From NCBI GenBank assembly GCA_903903765.1, contig CAIVAH010000296.1, positions 1-15,652 of the forward strand: a stretch of DNA of 15,652 nt, written 5' to 3'. The notes beneath the pieces are model-generated. The model did not search any database and had not been told where the DNA came from. It saw only the letters and a program-made list of their open reading frames with translations. Each line of letters opens with the position of its first letter. Within the stretch, counting starts at the first letter, position 1. Of this stretch, positions 7,629 through 15,563 are shown piece by piece. A program made the position numbers and the translations under genes. The stretch comes from an uncultured Methylococcaceae bacterium (GTDB taxonomy: Bacteria; Pseudomonadota; Gammaproteobacteria; Methylococcales; Methylomonadaceae).

Positions 7629-7729
7629 GTTTTTTTTGAAAAAAAATAATTTTGCCCCTATACAAGTAAATTATTTGGTATTTTCTAAATATTCTATAAT
7701 AATTTCAAATTAATCTTAAGGCAATAAAC
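7629..7729. other. AT-rich spacer with T8-G-A8 palindrome and a TATAAT box
   Basis: Eight T (7630-7637), one G and eight A (7639-7646) form a perfect homopolymer palindrome, likely a rigid or bent A-tract. On the plus strand TATAAT at 7695-7700 is a perfect -10 for transcription toward the small ORF at 7730 and the RTX gene, but I see no good -35 at 16-18 bases. The A-tract would lie somewhat upstream of the usual UP-element position for that start. A second TATAAT is at 7863-7868, also without a matching -35, and closer to the RTX gene. Confidence 0.35.
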
Positions 7730-7867
7730 ATGGCGGGTATAAATAATCCAAGGCATTATCTTGCAGAGGCGTTAGATAATTATTTATGGTCGTTACACAA
7801 TTATAAGGTCATAACATTAGATACAAAATCATATATTGTTAGGAGAGTTTTTGTTAACAATTTATAA
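7730..7867 (+). CDS. Possible 45-residue hypothetical protein
   Basis: An ATG with AAGG 8 bases upstream opens a 45-codon frame ending TAA at 7865-7867, 50 bases before the RTX gene. The product begins MAGINNPRHYLAEALDNYLW and is rich in Tyr, Leu and Asn, with no signal peptide, Cys or membrane segment. A TATAAT lies 30 bases upstream. The good ribosome binding site and spacing make translation plausible, but no family is recognised and it could be a leader ORF to the RTX gene or chance. Confidence 0.35.
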   Translation: MAGINNPRHYLAEALDNYLWSLHNYKVITLDTKSYIVRRVFVNNL

Positions 7868-7917
7868 TGTAACTTATTCAAATCATTCACCCTAATAGCT
7901 AATAAGCAATCTTTACT

Positions 7918-9975
7918 ATGGCAACAGTTAACGATACCACGCCTCCCGTCGCACCAAAGTTAGTAACTGATACATATTATCAATGGACAGTAAATCCACA
8001 GATTTCCATGACTGTTACTACAGCCGGGAATGTTAAAGCGTCCGGTAAAGTGGTGATTGAGCTTCAACCTCAGCAAGCACCGATAACAGTAGCTAACATG
8101 TTGGCGTATGTCAATATTGGATTTTATACTGATGCCATTTTTCATAGAGTCATTAAAGACTTTATGATTCAGGCGGGATTAGCCGGTACTTCCGGTGATA
8201 CTACTGACCCTATCTATGGCTTTATCAGGAATTCTATTTATTCTCCGATTATTTTAGAGTCAAATAATGGTTTGTCTAATTTGCGTGGCACTATTGCAAT
8301 GGCAAGAACCAATGACCCAAACTCAGCTTCTGCACAATTTTTTATAAATACTGTTGATAATGCTTTTTTAAATTACACTAGTTCAAGTTCTGGTTATGCC
8401 GTCTTTGGTAAGGTTTTATCTGGTATTTCAGTAGTTGATAGTATTTCTTTTGTTCAAACGGGCCGTACATCTGATGGTGCTTACAAAGATGTTCCTTTGC
8501 CTTTGTCGAGCATACTTATTAACTCAATCAATCAAACTACCGCGGGTGCAGCAATTACCGGATCAGGCATTATTAAAGTGACTGATGTTGAGGCTGGAGC
8601 GCACTGGGACTATACCTTAAATGGGGGTAAAACTTGGTTAGTTGGTTCGGGATCAAGTTTTAAAGTGCCTTTAGGTAAATATGCAGCAAACTTGATTGAA
8701 GTAAGGCAAACAGATGCCGCGGGTAATGTAAGTAAAACTCTAGGTAAATTTACTAGTCAATTAATCAGTGATAATGCTCCAGTGTTAACTCAACCTTTGG
8801 CGATTAATTATACGGATACGCGATTTGATGACACTTTTGTGATAGCTAATGGAGGTTTTTTTGCCACTGATGCAGAAAAGAGCACTTTAACTTATAGTGT
8901 TGTGGGCGGTATTCTTAATCAAGAGAATAGTAGCTTAAAGAATAGTCGTGGTACTTTTAGCGTTAATACTAAAACAGGTGCATATACCTTTACGCCAAAT
9001 AAATCGAGCATTGAAGGGTTGGCCGTGACCACTTCAGATAGTTTTAAAATAATGGTTTCAGATGGTCTATTAACCACGACTAAAACGTTAGTTGTTAAAT
9101 TCATCCAGCAAGGTGTAACGGAATCTTATGCTAATGATTCGTTAGTCGGGACTTTAGGCAATGATAAATTTAATGCTTTAGCGGGTAACGATACGCTGAC
9201 TGGTGCTGCTGGCGCTGATACCTTAAATGGTGGTCTTGGTATTGATAGTATGATTGGTGGTCTAGGTAATGATATCTATTATCTAGACAATATCGGTGAT
9301 AAAGTCATTGAAAATCCGATCGAAGGTGTTGATACAGTTAATAATAGTGTCACTCATAGCTTAGGGGTTAATATTGAGAATCTGACATTAATTGGTGCAG
9401 GTAAAATTAATGCGATAGGTAACGAACTTGCTAACAGGTTGACCGGTAATGCGCTAGCAAATTTAATAAATGGTGGGGCGGGTGATGACACCATTATGGG
9501 TGGAGACGGTAACGACACCCTAGCAGGTGGAACTGGTAATGATTTAATAAAAGGTACGGCGGGTGATGATACTATCACGGGTGATGCCGGCAATGATCTT
9601 ATCGTGGGTGGTGCTGGGAAGGACGTTTTGACTGGCGGTATTGGGCGTGACATTTTTTGGTTTGATACTGCTCCTGCTACTTTAAGTAATGTCGATAGTA
9701 TCAGTGACTTTGTATCTGGTTCAGATAAATTACAATTTAGTGCTATTGTTTTACCAGGGATGAATTCCACGGGTAATCTAACTAGTAATGATGTTCGTTT
9801 TATTAGTAATACAACGGGTGTTGCTAATGCAATAGGAAATCGTTTTATTTATAATTCTAGCACGGGTACGTTGTATTATGATGCCGATGGTTCTGCGTTA
9901 GTTTCCTCGCCTATCGTTATAGAATTGTTAGGAGCGCATAAAACTTTAAGCGCCACTGATATATACCTTGTATAA
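7918..9975 (+). CDS. Cyclophilin-type peptidyl-prolyl isomerase fused to RTX repeats (type I secreted)
   Basis: A 685-residue modular protein with no N-terminal signal peptide. Residues about 30-205 are a cyclophilin domain: FHRVIKDFMIQAG (75-87, with Arg77, Phe82, Met83 and Gln85 in catalytic positions) and ASAQFFIN (138-144, Gln140 and Phe142). Next come a Big/Ig-like module (213-285, LNGGKTWL, EVRQTDAAGN) and a cadherin/VCBS-like module (about 286-400, GTFSVNTKTGAYTFTP, FKIMVSDG). Two blocks of calcium-binding GGxGxDx-type repeats (411-465 and 518-582) follow, and the C-terminal 100 residues resemble a type I secretion signal region. It is inferred to fold outside the cell in calcium and to act on extracellular or surface proteins. 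No ABC/MFP/TolC exporter genes are in the window. The ATG lacks a clear Shine-Dalgarno. The downstream exported protein follows after 26 bases. Confidence 0.88.
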   Translation: MATVNDTTPPVAPKLVTDTYYQWTVNPQISMTVTTAGNVKASGKVVIELQPQQAPITVANMLAYVNIGFYTDAIFHRVIKDFMIQAGLAGTSGDTTDPIYGFIRNSIYSPIILESNNGLSNLRGTIAMARTNDPNSASAQFFINTVDNAFLNYTSSSSGYAVFGKVLSGISVVDSISFVQTGRTSDGAYKDVPLPLSSILINSINQTTAGAAITGSGIIKVTDVEAGAHWDYTLNGGKTWLVGSGSSFKVPLGKYAANLIEVRQTDAAGNVSKTLGKFTSQLISDNAPVLTQPLAINYTDTRFDDTFVIANGGFFATDAEKSTLTYSVVGGILNQENSSLKNSRGTFSVNTKTGAYTFTPNKSSIEGLAVTTSDSFKIMVSDGLLTTTKTLVVKFIQQGVTESYANDSLVGTLGNDKFNALAGNDTLTGAAGADTLNGGLGIDSMIGGLGNDIYYLDNIGDKVIENPIEGVDTVNNSVTHSLGVNIENLTLIGAGKINAIGNELANRLTGNALANLINGGAGDDTIMGGDGNDTLAGGTGNDLIKGTAGDDTITGDAGNDLIVGGAGKDVLTGGIGRDIFWFDTAPATLSNVDSISDFVSGSDKLQFSAIVLPGMNSTGNLTSNDVRFISNTTGVANAIGNRFIYNSSTGTLYYDADGSALVSSPIVIELLGAHKTLSATDIYLV
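9148..9663 (+). repeat. RTX nonapeptide-repeat region within the cyclophilin-RTX gene
   Basis: Coding repeats of the GGxGxDxLx type appear as GTLGNDKFN, LAGNDTLTG, AAGADTLNG, GLGIDSMIG and GLGNDIYYL, then a spacer module (DKVIENPIEGVDTV to NRLTGNALAN), then NGGAGDDTIMG, GDGNDTLAG, GTGNDLIKG, TAGDDTITG, DAGNDLIVG and GAGKDVLTG. At DNA level the units are diverged, so recent amplification is not indicated. Calcium binding forms the beta-roll outside the cell (family knowledge). Confidence 0.88.
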
Positions 9976-10001
9976 CACTCATCTATATAAGAAAACACTT
10001 C

Positions 10002-11087
10002 ATGAATAAATGTTTAAGCTCTATTGTAATGGGTGGTTTGTGTTTAGTCAGTCAACTGAGCCATGCTAAACAAATCATTGTTCCTATTGATTTGGATTAC
10101 AACCTTATTAAAAAAGAAATGCTTAATGAGTTGTATAAAGGTGAGGGAAATACGGCTGAAGTTTGGCATGATAAAAAGGCTTGTAGTTATCTAAAACTAT
10201 CCGATTTAAAAGTATCTGGGCAACAGCAGCAGATTAAGTTACAAAATCATGTCCAAGCCCGTATTGGTGCCAATATCGGTGGCAAGTGTCTTAAGTTAAT
10301 TGACTGGCAAGGTAATCTCGATACTTTGCAGCAACCGACCTTGAATAAAGATAAAACAATCTTAAGTTTACCCGTTACCCAAGTGGCTGTGTCTGATTTG
10401 CAAGGGCGGCAGTTAAACGATCCAAAAATTCAGGATTTAATCACGCAATTTGTAGCGCCACAATTATCTGGGCTTAAATTAGATCTTAATGCGGCGCGTG
10501 TGGATTTAGAGAAAACCGTAAGGGATTATGTACCGAAAGAAAATGTCACTGAAGTATTGGCGTTAATCAGTAGTTTGAGAGTAACTGAAGCGGTTGCCAA
10601 AGAAAAATCGGTTGCCTTAAAGTTTGCTTTTAATGAGCCTAGCGCAAAAACACGGGTTAAAAAAACGGTGGCGCCTTTAACTGAGGCAGAACAAAAAAAA
10701 TGGCAGGCACAATGGGATGAGTGGAATACGTTTTTAACCAAGTCAATTGAACAGGCTGTTGATGATGCAAAATCCCCAGAGTTGCGTGAGGCGTTAACTG
10801 AAACCTTGATAGAAGCGAGGATTGCTTTTCAAACCGCGTTAACAAAAAACGCGCCTGAAGGTCAAGATCCGGTTAGAGTGTTTTTTAATGATACCTGGGA
10901 GCGTTTAGCACCTCAGTTGAAAGCATTATCTCAAGAATTGCCAGAAGTAAAGGCTTTGCAATATGTTACGTTTATTGCAGCTACGGATGTGATGTATGAA
11001 CTTGAAAAGATAGGCTCACCTTTTGGTTTAGAAATATCCGCAGATGGTTTAAGAAATCTAGCTAGAATAATCCTTGCTAAGCAATAA
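10002..11087 (+). CDS. Sec-exported protein of unknown function
   Basis: A 361-residue protein with a clear signal peptide (1-22, ending SQLSHA) and no lipobox, so probably periplasmic. The first mature part (about 25-170) is beta-rich with alternating hydrophobic residues (SYLKLSDLKVSG, IKLQNHVQARIG, CLKLIDWQGNL, TILSLPVTQVAVSDLQGR), with two Cys (61 and 96) that could pair. The second part is mostly helical (about 180-361, rich in Glu, Lys and Ala). The first half vaguely recalls lipid-binding-type beta domains such as DUF4403, but I do not recognise the family. It starts 26 bases after the RTX gene with no terminator visible, so co-transcription and a functional link are plausible but unproven. 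Confidence 0.8.
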   Translation: MNKCLSSIVMGGLCLVSQLSHAKQIIVPIDLDYNLIKKEMLNELYKGEGNTAEVWHDKKACSYLKLSDLKVSGQQQQIKLQNHVQARIGANIGGKCLKLIDWQGNLDTLQQPTLNKDKTILSLPVTQVAVSDLQGRQLNDPKIQDLITQFVAPQLSGLKLDLNAARVDLEKTVRDYVPKENVTEVLALISSLRVTEAVAKEKSVALKFAFNEPSAKTRVKKTVAPLTEAEQKKWQAQWDEWNTFLTKSIEQAVDDAKSPELREALTETLIEARIAFQTALTKNAPEGQDPVRVFFNDTWERLAPQLKALSQELPEVKALQYVTFIAATDVMYELEKIGSPFGLEISADGLRNLARIILAKQ

Positions 11088-11110
11088 AAGGCGGTATATA
11101 TTTAAACAAT

Positions 11111-11162
11111 CTACACTAGATAGTGTGGTGTTTATATTGCTTATTGTGCTTTCAGTACAATA
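11111..11162 (+). terminator. Two consecutive hairpins after the exported-protein gene, weak terminator candidates
   Basis: Hairpin 1 pairs CTACACT (11111-11117) with AGTGTGG (11122-11128), with one G-T pair and a 4-base loop. Hairpin 2 pairs TATTGTGC (11142-11149) with GTACAATA (11155-11162), one G-T pair and a 5-base loop. They begin 23 bases after the stop codon, but neither is GC-rich or followed by a clean T run. They may act as processing or 3'-end-stabilising structures instead. Confidence 0.35.
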
Positions 11163-11176
11163 GGATTTAAAGTTAG

Positions 11177-11302
11177 TATAAGGGTATTTGTTTTATATAT
11201 CAGACCTTTAATTGTAAATATAAGATTATTTACGTTAGATATAGGTTATCTTGTTACAAATATAAGAGTATATTCCATGTTTGTTTGATTGCTTAGAGTA
11301 AA
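11177..11302. repeat. Degenerate 42-bp periodic repeat, three units
   Basis: TATAAG occurs at exactly 42-base steps (11177, 11219, 11261), each within TATAAG-NN-TAT and, for units 2 and 3, preceded by (G/A)(T/C)AAA or similar. Units 1 and 2 agree at about 26 of 42 positions by eye; unit 3 is weaker. Four helical turns per unit would place the motif on one face of the DNA. Low sequence complexity makes chance a real alternative. Confidence 0.35.
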
Positions 11303-11356
11303 CATCATGGTATCTACGACAAACATAACATAAATTAAGCTAAATATACCTATATT

Positions 11357-11998
11357 TTATCGACTTTCTTGTATAAGTTGTTTTAATTTCCCCAAGATAA
11401 GTTGTTGTTGCTTATCAGATAATTGTTTAAAGTCTCGTTCAAAGTCGTTTAGCTGATAGCTAGTATCTCTCTCATTAATCGTTATTTTATCTGTTTGGCA
11501 ATCAGCCATCACCTGTCTAATGGTTGTTACTGCATTATCAAGACTGATAGAGCTTGATAAAGTGGTTCTAATCATTGTGTTCACTTTAATAAAAACGGCT
11601 TGGCCCGTTAATAGGGCAGTTGCCATTGAGGTCGCTTCTTTTTCTGTATAGCCTTTACGTTTTGAATCAGACATTGTTTTCATGCTTAAAGCAATCGGTG
11701 TGTGCTGATCCACTTGATATTCGACACCAAAGTTACTACCTTGCGAGGCGATTAGTTCATCTGTTTCTATAAGGCTTTGTAATCTATGATCTTTGCAGAC
11801 AATAGATAACACAATGTTATCGTAGAGGCCAGGTTTGGGTAGAGGCGATTCAGCATAGCTGTACGTTTGGTTATTTAAGCTGTCAATTTGTTGGTGATAA
11901 CTCCAGATATTGTCAGCATAGACTTTGAAAGGAATGCTAGCGCAACTGCTAATAATGCCTACAAAAATATACTTGTGGATTTTTTTGTAACGGTTCAT
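11357..11998 (-). CDS. Small exported protein, TagO/VasI-like
   Basis: A 213-residue protein with a basic start and hydrophobic stretch (about 10-28) ending KVYA, so exported. The middle recalls TagO/VasI-type beta-sandwich proteins associated with type VI secretion: NIVLSIVCKD, then VEYQVDQHTPIALSMKTM, then AVFIKVNTMI followed by a helix ending in Cys (TTIRQVMADC). The paired Cys68 and Cys167 fit the disulfide of that fold. The last 45 residues are a charged helical tail unlike typical TagO. No type VI genes are nearby, so it is probably not a working T6SS part. A strong AGAAGGA (12005-12011, minus strand) precedes the ATG by 6 bases. It follows glnD on the same strand after 63 bases. Confidence 0.75.
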   Translation of the reverse strand: MNRYKKIHKYIFVGIISSCASIPFKVYADNIWSYHQQIDSLNNQTYSYAESPLPKPGLYDNIVLSIVCKDHRLQSLIETDELIASQGSNFGVEYQVDQHTPIALSMKTMSDSKRKGYTEKEATSMATALLTGQAVFIKVNTMIRTTLSSSISLDNAVTTIRQVMADCQTDKITINERDTSYQLNDFERDFKQLSDKQQQLILGKLKQLIQESR

Positions 11999-12061
11999 TA
12001 ATGTTCCTTCTGGTCTATGCAGAATCTTGGTTATTTATAAGCGAGTCTATTTATTATTAAT

Positions 12062-14698
12062 TTACTCTTCTAGTAGGGCTGTCAGTTCTATACAAATTTG
12101 CTGTTGTTTAGCTTTATCATTGATGGGTTTACGCTCTAAATCAGTAATATAAAAAATATCTTCTGCGCGACTACCAATCGTTGTTATTTTTGCACTTAAT
12201 AGATTAATCTCTTGTTTAATAAAAGCCTTGCCTATTTTGGATAATAAACCAGCATGGTCAGTGGTTATAATCTCAATGATGCTGCTTCTGTTCAAAGGAT
12301 CAGTTAAAAATTTTACCCGCGTAGGAATAGGGAAGTGGATCGCTTGTCTGGATTTGGATAATCTATGGATATTGATCTGATCTTTGATAAAACCATTGAT
12401 TAAATTAACACGTAATGCCGAACAAATATGTGCTTCTCGATAAGGTTCATCAATAGGGGCGCCACTTTGTTCAAGTACTTGGAAGCTGTTGAGTACATAT
12501 TGGTCTTGGGTTGTAATAATTCGGGCATCCAATATGGTCAAACCTAATTGATCAAGTGTGGCCGTGCTAATAGAAAAGATAGGGCCTTTATCTTTAGCAT
12601 AGATAAATATTTCGGCGCTGCCATGTTGAGTTTTGGGATGTAATAATACTAAGGGTAAATCATTATCTTGGGCCGCGGCAATCGCTTGCGTATGCCAGGC
12701 AATTTCATCACTTGAATAACGTAAAAAATAATCATCGTTGGTATGTCGCCAAGCATAATCAATGGTTTCGGCGCTTATATCGAGTTTCAGTAGTTCTGTT
12801 CTGGCATCTTGTTTATTTTCCAGAATTCGCTCGCTTAAGGTCGCAGGATTCTGTAAACCATTTTGTAGGGCTCTATGAGTAGCAGAATATAATTTATTTA
12901 AAAGCGAGTCTTTCCAGTCATTCCATAATTCTGGGTTAGTGGCTCTAATATCAGCAACGGTAAGTAAATATAAGTGATTTAAATATTCGATATTAGTCAC
13001 TTTTTGGGCAAATTCATGAATGACATCAGGGTCGCTAATGTCTTTACGTTGTGCCGTCATTGACATGATTAAATGACTTTTGACCAACCAGGCGACTAAT
13101 TCGGTATCAAACTTTGATAATTCATGTTGCTGACAAAATTCTCTAGCGATATTTTCGCCGATAGCAGAATGATCACCGTTTAAACCTTTGGCAATGTCAT
13201 GAAAAAGTGCCGCAATATAAAGAACTTCTGGCTTAGGTATCAGTTTGAATACATCGCGGCACAGTGGAAATTCTTTTTCATGGGCTTTAATAGAAAAGCG
13301 CCGTAGATTACGGATGACAAATAGCGTGTGCTCGTCAACCGTATAGATGTGAAATAAATCGTATTGCATACGGGCGACGATATTCGCAAAATTAGGCAAG
13401 TATGCTGCAAGTACACCATACCGGTTCATCCTGCGTAATTCGTGGGTAATACCTCGGGTTTGCCGGAATATATTTAAGAACAGTTTATTAGCGGTTTTGT
13501 TAAGGCGAAAATCAGCATCAATCAAATGCAAGTTTTTTCTGATAGAGCGTATGGTATTAGCGCGAATACCGATCAGTTCGGGGTTGTTTTGCAGGATAAA
13601 AAAAACTTCTAATAAGGCTAGTGGGTTTTTTTCAAATAACTTGTCATCACTAGCTTCAATGTAACCATTGATGGCGAAAAAGTTTTCATTGATCGATACA
13701 GTGATATGGGGTTTGTTGGTGTTAACAAAACGTTCATTAAATAATTGTAAGAGCATTTCATTAAGCCGTTCTAAGCCCTGTACAGTTTTAAAATAAAACT
13801 GCATAAATTGCTCAACATCTTGGTTGTAGGCTTGATCTTTATGACTAAAGCCAAATTGCTCGGCCAGATCTCTTTGGTAATCAAATATAAGTCTATTTTC
13901 ACCACGCTTGGTTAAAAGATGCAGGGCATAGCGAATTCGCCAAAGGACATCTCGGGCGGCAATAAGTTCTGCATACTCTTCCTCGGGTAGAAAGTCATAC
14001 TTAATTAATTCTTTAAGTGTAGAGGAGTTATAATGACGCTTAAATACCCAAGCGATTACTTGCATATCCCGCAAACCACCAGGACCTTCTTTTATATTGG
14101 GTTCTAAGTTATAGGCAGTTTCATGAAATTTGGCATAGCGTAAACGCTGTTCTTCCATTTTTGCGGCAAAGAATTGATCCGATGGCCAGATATGTTCGGG
14201 GGTGATATTTAATTTGAGTGTGTCATAAAGGACATGATCGCCAGCAATTAAGCTGATTTCCATAAGGCTTGTCATTACCGTTTGGTCACTGAGTGCGGCT
14301 GAAATACAATCATCAACCGTTCTAACACTATGGCCTGGTTTTAAGCCAATGTCCCACAAAAAAGTAAACAGATTACTGAGCGCTTCTTGGTAAGGTGCGG
14401 TGTCATTCGAATCTAAGAGAATAATAATGTCAATGTCTGAATGCGGAAATAACTCTCTGCGCCCAAAACCACCGACTGCGCATAAGGCCAATTGCGTGGC
14501 ATGCTGACCAAGAAAATATTCCCAGCAACATTTTAAAATAAGGTCAACAAAGTCGGATTTTTCTCTTAATAAATCTGCGACGGATGCGTGGGGATTGAAT
14601 TTTAAATTGAGTTCAATTTCTTTTTGTTTAAGTAGACTTTTGAAATGGACGAGTGGGTCTGCGCATTCAAAAATACTCGCATTAATGTATTTATTCAA
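12062..14698 (-). CDS. glnD: Bifunctional PII uridylyltransferase/uridylyl-removing enzyme
   Basis: GlnD senses glutamine and adds or removes UMP on PII proteins, controlling glutamine synthetase and Ntr gene expression. At 878 residues it matches the usual ~890. The nucleotidyltransferase motif GGFGRRELFPHSDID is at 76-90, the second motif EGPGGLRDMQ at 204-213, the HD hydrolase motif LFHDIAKG at 498-505, and two ACT domains lie at about 690-770 and 800-878 (IIEIITTDHAGLLSKIGKAF in the second). The start is TTG at 14698, inside the end of map (8-base overlap), with GAAGAG about 10 bases upstream; no nearby in-frame ATG would keep the N-terminal region. Coupling to map is likely. The usual downstream dapD is absent; an exported TagO-like gene follows. 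Confidence 0.96.
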   Translation of the reverse strand: MNKYINASIFECADPLVHFKSLLKQKEIELNLKFNPHASVADLLREKSDFVDLILKCCWEYFLGQHATQLALCAVGGFGRRELFPHSDIDIIILLDSNDTAPYQEALSNLFTFLWDIGLKPGHSVRTVDDCISAALSDQTVMTSLMEISLIAGDHVLYDTLKLNITPEHIWPSDQFFAAKMEEQRLRYAKFHETAYNLEPNIKEGPGGLRDMQVIAWVFKRHYNSSTLKELIKYDFLPEEEYAELIAARDVLWRIRYALHLLTKRGENRLIFDYQRDLAEQFGFSHKDQAYNQDVEQFMQFYFKTVQGLERLNEMLLQLFNERFVNTNKPHITVSINENFFAINGYIEASDDKLFEKNPLALLEVFFILQNNPELIGIRANTIRSIRKNLHLIDADFRLNKTANKLFLNIFRQTRGITHELRRMNRYGVLAAYLPNFANIVARMQYDLFHIYTVDEHTLFVIRNLRRFSIKAHEKEFPLCRDVFKLIPKPEVLYIAALFHDIAKGLNGDHSAIGENIAREFCQQHELSKFDTELVAWLVKSHLIMSMTAQRKDISDPDVIHEFAQKVTNIEYLNHLYLLTVADIRATNPELWNDWKDSLLNKLYSATHRALQNGLQNPATLSERILENKQDARTELLKLDISAETIDYAWRHTNDDYFLRYSSDEIAWHTQAIAAAQDNDLPLVLLHPKTQHGSAEIFIYAKDKGPIFSISTATLDQLGLTILDARIITTQDQYVLNSFQVLEQSGAPIDEPYREAHICSALRVNLINGFIKDQINIHRLSKSRQAIHFPIPTRVKFLTDPLNRSSIIEIITTDHAGLLSKIGKAFIKQEINLLSAKITTIGSRAEDIFYITDLERKPINDKAKQQQICIELTALLEE

Positions 14699-15467
14699 AT
14701 CGAGATTGCTCTTCTGTGCGTAAAGTTAAAATTTCATAGCCGGTAGGGGTAACTAAGATGGTGTGCTCAAATTGAGCTGATAAACTTCTATCTTTAGTCA
14801 CGGCTGTCCAGCCATCTGCAAGCACTTTAACATCTTTTTTACCAATATTAATCATCGGTTCTATGGTAATAATCATACCAGCTTCCAGTGTAATGCCAGT
14901 GTTAGGTTTACCATAATGCAGTACTTGAGGTTCTTCGTGAAAGTTTTTTCCGATACCATGGCCACAAAAGTCCCTTACCACAGAATAACGATTGCTTTCT
15001 GCATGTTGTTGAATAGCATGGCCAACATCACCTAGAGTGGCGCCTGCTTTAACTTGTTCTATACCTAGATACATAGCTTCTTCGGTTATTTTAACCAGGC
15101 GTTTGGCATGTTGACTAACTTCACCAATACAAAACATTTTACTGGTATCGCCGTGATAATCATCTTTAATGACGGTAATATCAATATTGACAATATCACC
15201 CTGTTTGAGTTTTTTATCGCTAGGAATACCGTGGCATACAGTTTGGTTGATCGAGGTACAAATGGATTTAGGAAAACCGTGATAATTTAATGGTGCAGGT
15301 ATGGCTTGTTGAATATCAACGATATAATCGTGACATATTTTGTCTAATTCGTCAGTGGTAATGCCAGCAACTACATAGGGTTCAAGCATTTCTAATACGT
15401 CTGCCGCTAATTTGCCGGCCATGCGCATTTTTTCAATTTCTGAGGCTGATTTTATGGTGATACTCAT
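14691..15467 (-). CDS. map: Methionine aminopeptidase, type I
   Basis: Map removes the initiator Met from nascent proteins in the cytoplasm. The 258-residue length is standard for a type Ia enzyme. All five dimetal ligands are present: Asp96 (NIDITV), Asp107 (HGDTSKMF), His170 (GHGIGKNFHEEP), Glu203 (TIEPMI) and Glu234 (AQFEHTI), with substrate-side His79 (TVCHGIP). The C-terminus has a few extra residues (EEQSRFE) overlapping the glnD start. It begins a leftward map-glnD unit, and a rightward promoter and leader lie about 60-180 bases upstream, the arrangement seen next to rpsB in many Gammaproteobacteria. The Shine-Dalgarno (TAAG) is weak. Confidence 0.97.
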   Translation of the reverse strand: MSITIKSASEIEKMRMAGKLAADVLEMLEPYVVAGITTDELDKICHDYIVDIQQAIPAPLNYHGFPKSICTSINQTVCHGIPSDKKLKQGDIVNIDITVIKDDYHGDTSKMFCIGEVSQHAKRLVKITEEAMYLGIEQVKAGATLGDVGHAIQQHAESNRYSVVRDFCGHGIGKNFHEEPQVLHYGKPNTGITLEAGMIITIEPMINIGKKDVKVLADGWTAVTKDRSLSAQFEHTILVTPTGYEILTLRTEEQSRFE

Positions 15468-15528
15468 TATTACTTAGCGTTAGAGGTTCAGAAGGGTGTT
15501 TATGTTGATGATTTTAACAGAGCTTGGC

Positions 15529-15557
15529 TTGTTGTAAACAGTAAATTATGGTATAAA
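15529..15557 (+). promoter_or_regulatory. Candidate extended -10 promoter, rightward, probably for rpsB
   Basis: TTGTTG (15529-15534) is 17 bases from TATAAA (15552-15557), and TG at 15549-15550 gives an extended -10. Transcription would start near 15564 and read out of the window. rpsB is the expected gene opposite map in Gammaproteobacteria; the gene itself is outside the window. Confidence 0.6.
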
Positions 15558-15563
15558 GTTAAG

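Larger units (their letters stand above)
11088..11356. other. AT-rich convergent spacer
   Basis: Lies between the 3' ends of the exported-protein gene (plus) and the TagO-like gene (minus). It holds two small hairpins near the left end, a degenerate 42-base periodicity in the middle, and an 8-base inverted repeat (ATGTTTGT at 11277-11284 with ACAAACAT at 11319-11326). No ORF of note, no tRNA. Poly-T terminators are not convincing on either strand. Confidence 0.5.

Noticed and set aside
7468..7713. 81-codon plus-strand ORF crossing the tlpA start
   Set aside because: Its first part is antisense to the tlpA signal peptide, the rest is homopolymer-rich spacer, and the product is not protein-like (Lys and Phe runs).
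9148..9663. Repeat array that could be mistaken for CRISPR
   Set aside because: The units are 27-base coding repeats of the RTX nonapeptide, diverged and in frame, with no constant repeat plus unique spacers.
9354..9770. 138-codon minus-strand ORF, Pro- and Ala-rich
   Set aside because: It is the antisense of the RTX repeats; Gly/Asp repeats read backwards give Pro/Ser/Val-rich frames. No ribosome binding site, and the plus frame is clearly coding.
10526..10845. Two minus-strand ORFs inside the exported-protein gene
   Set aside because: Shadows of a continuous coding frame with a signal peptide; no ribosome binding sites or recognisable motifs.
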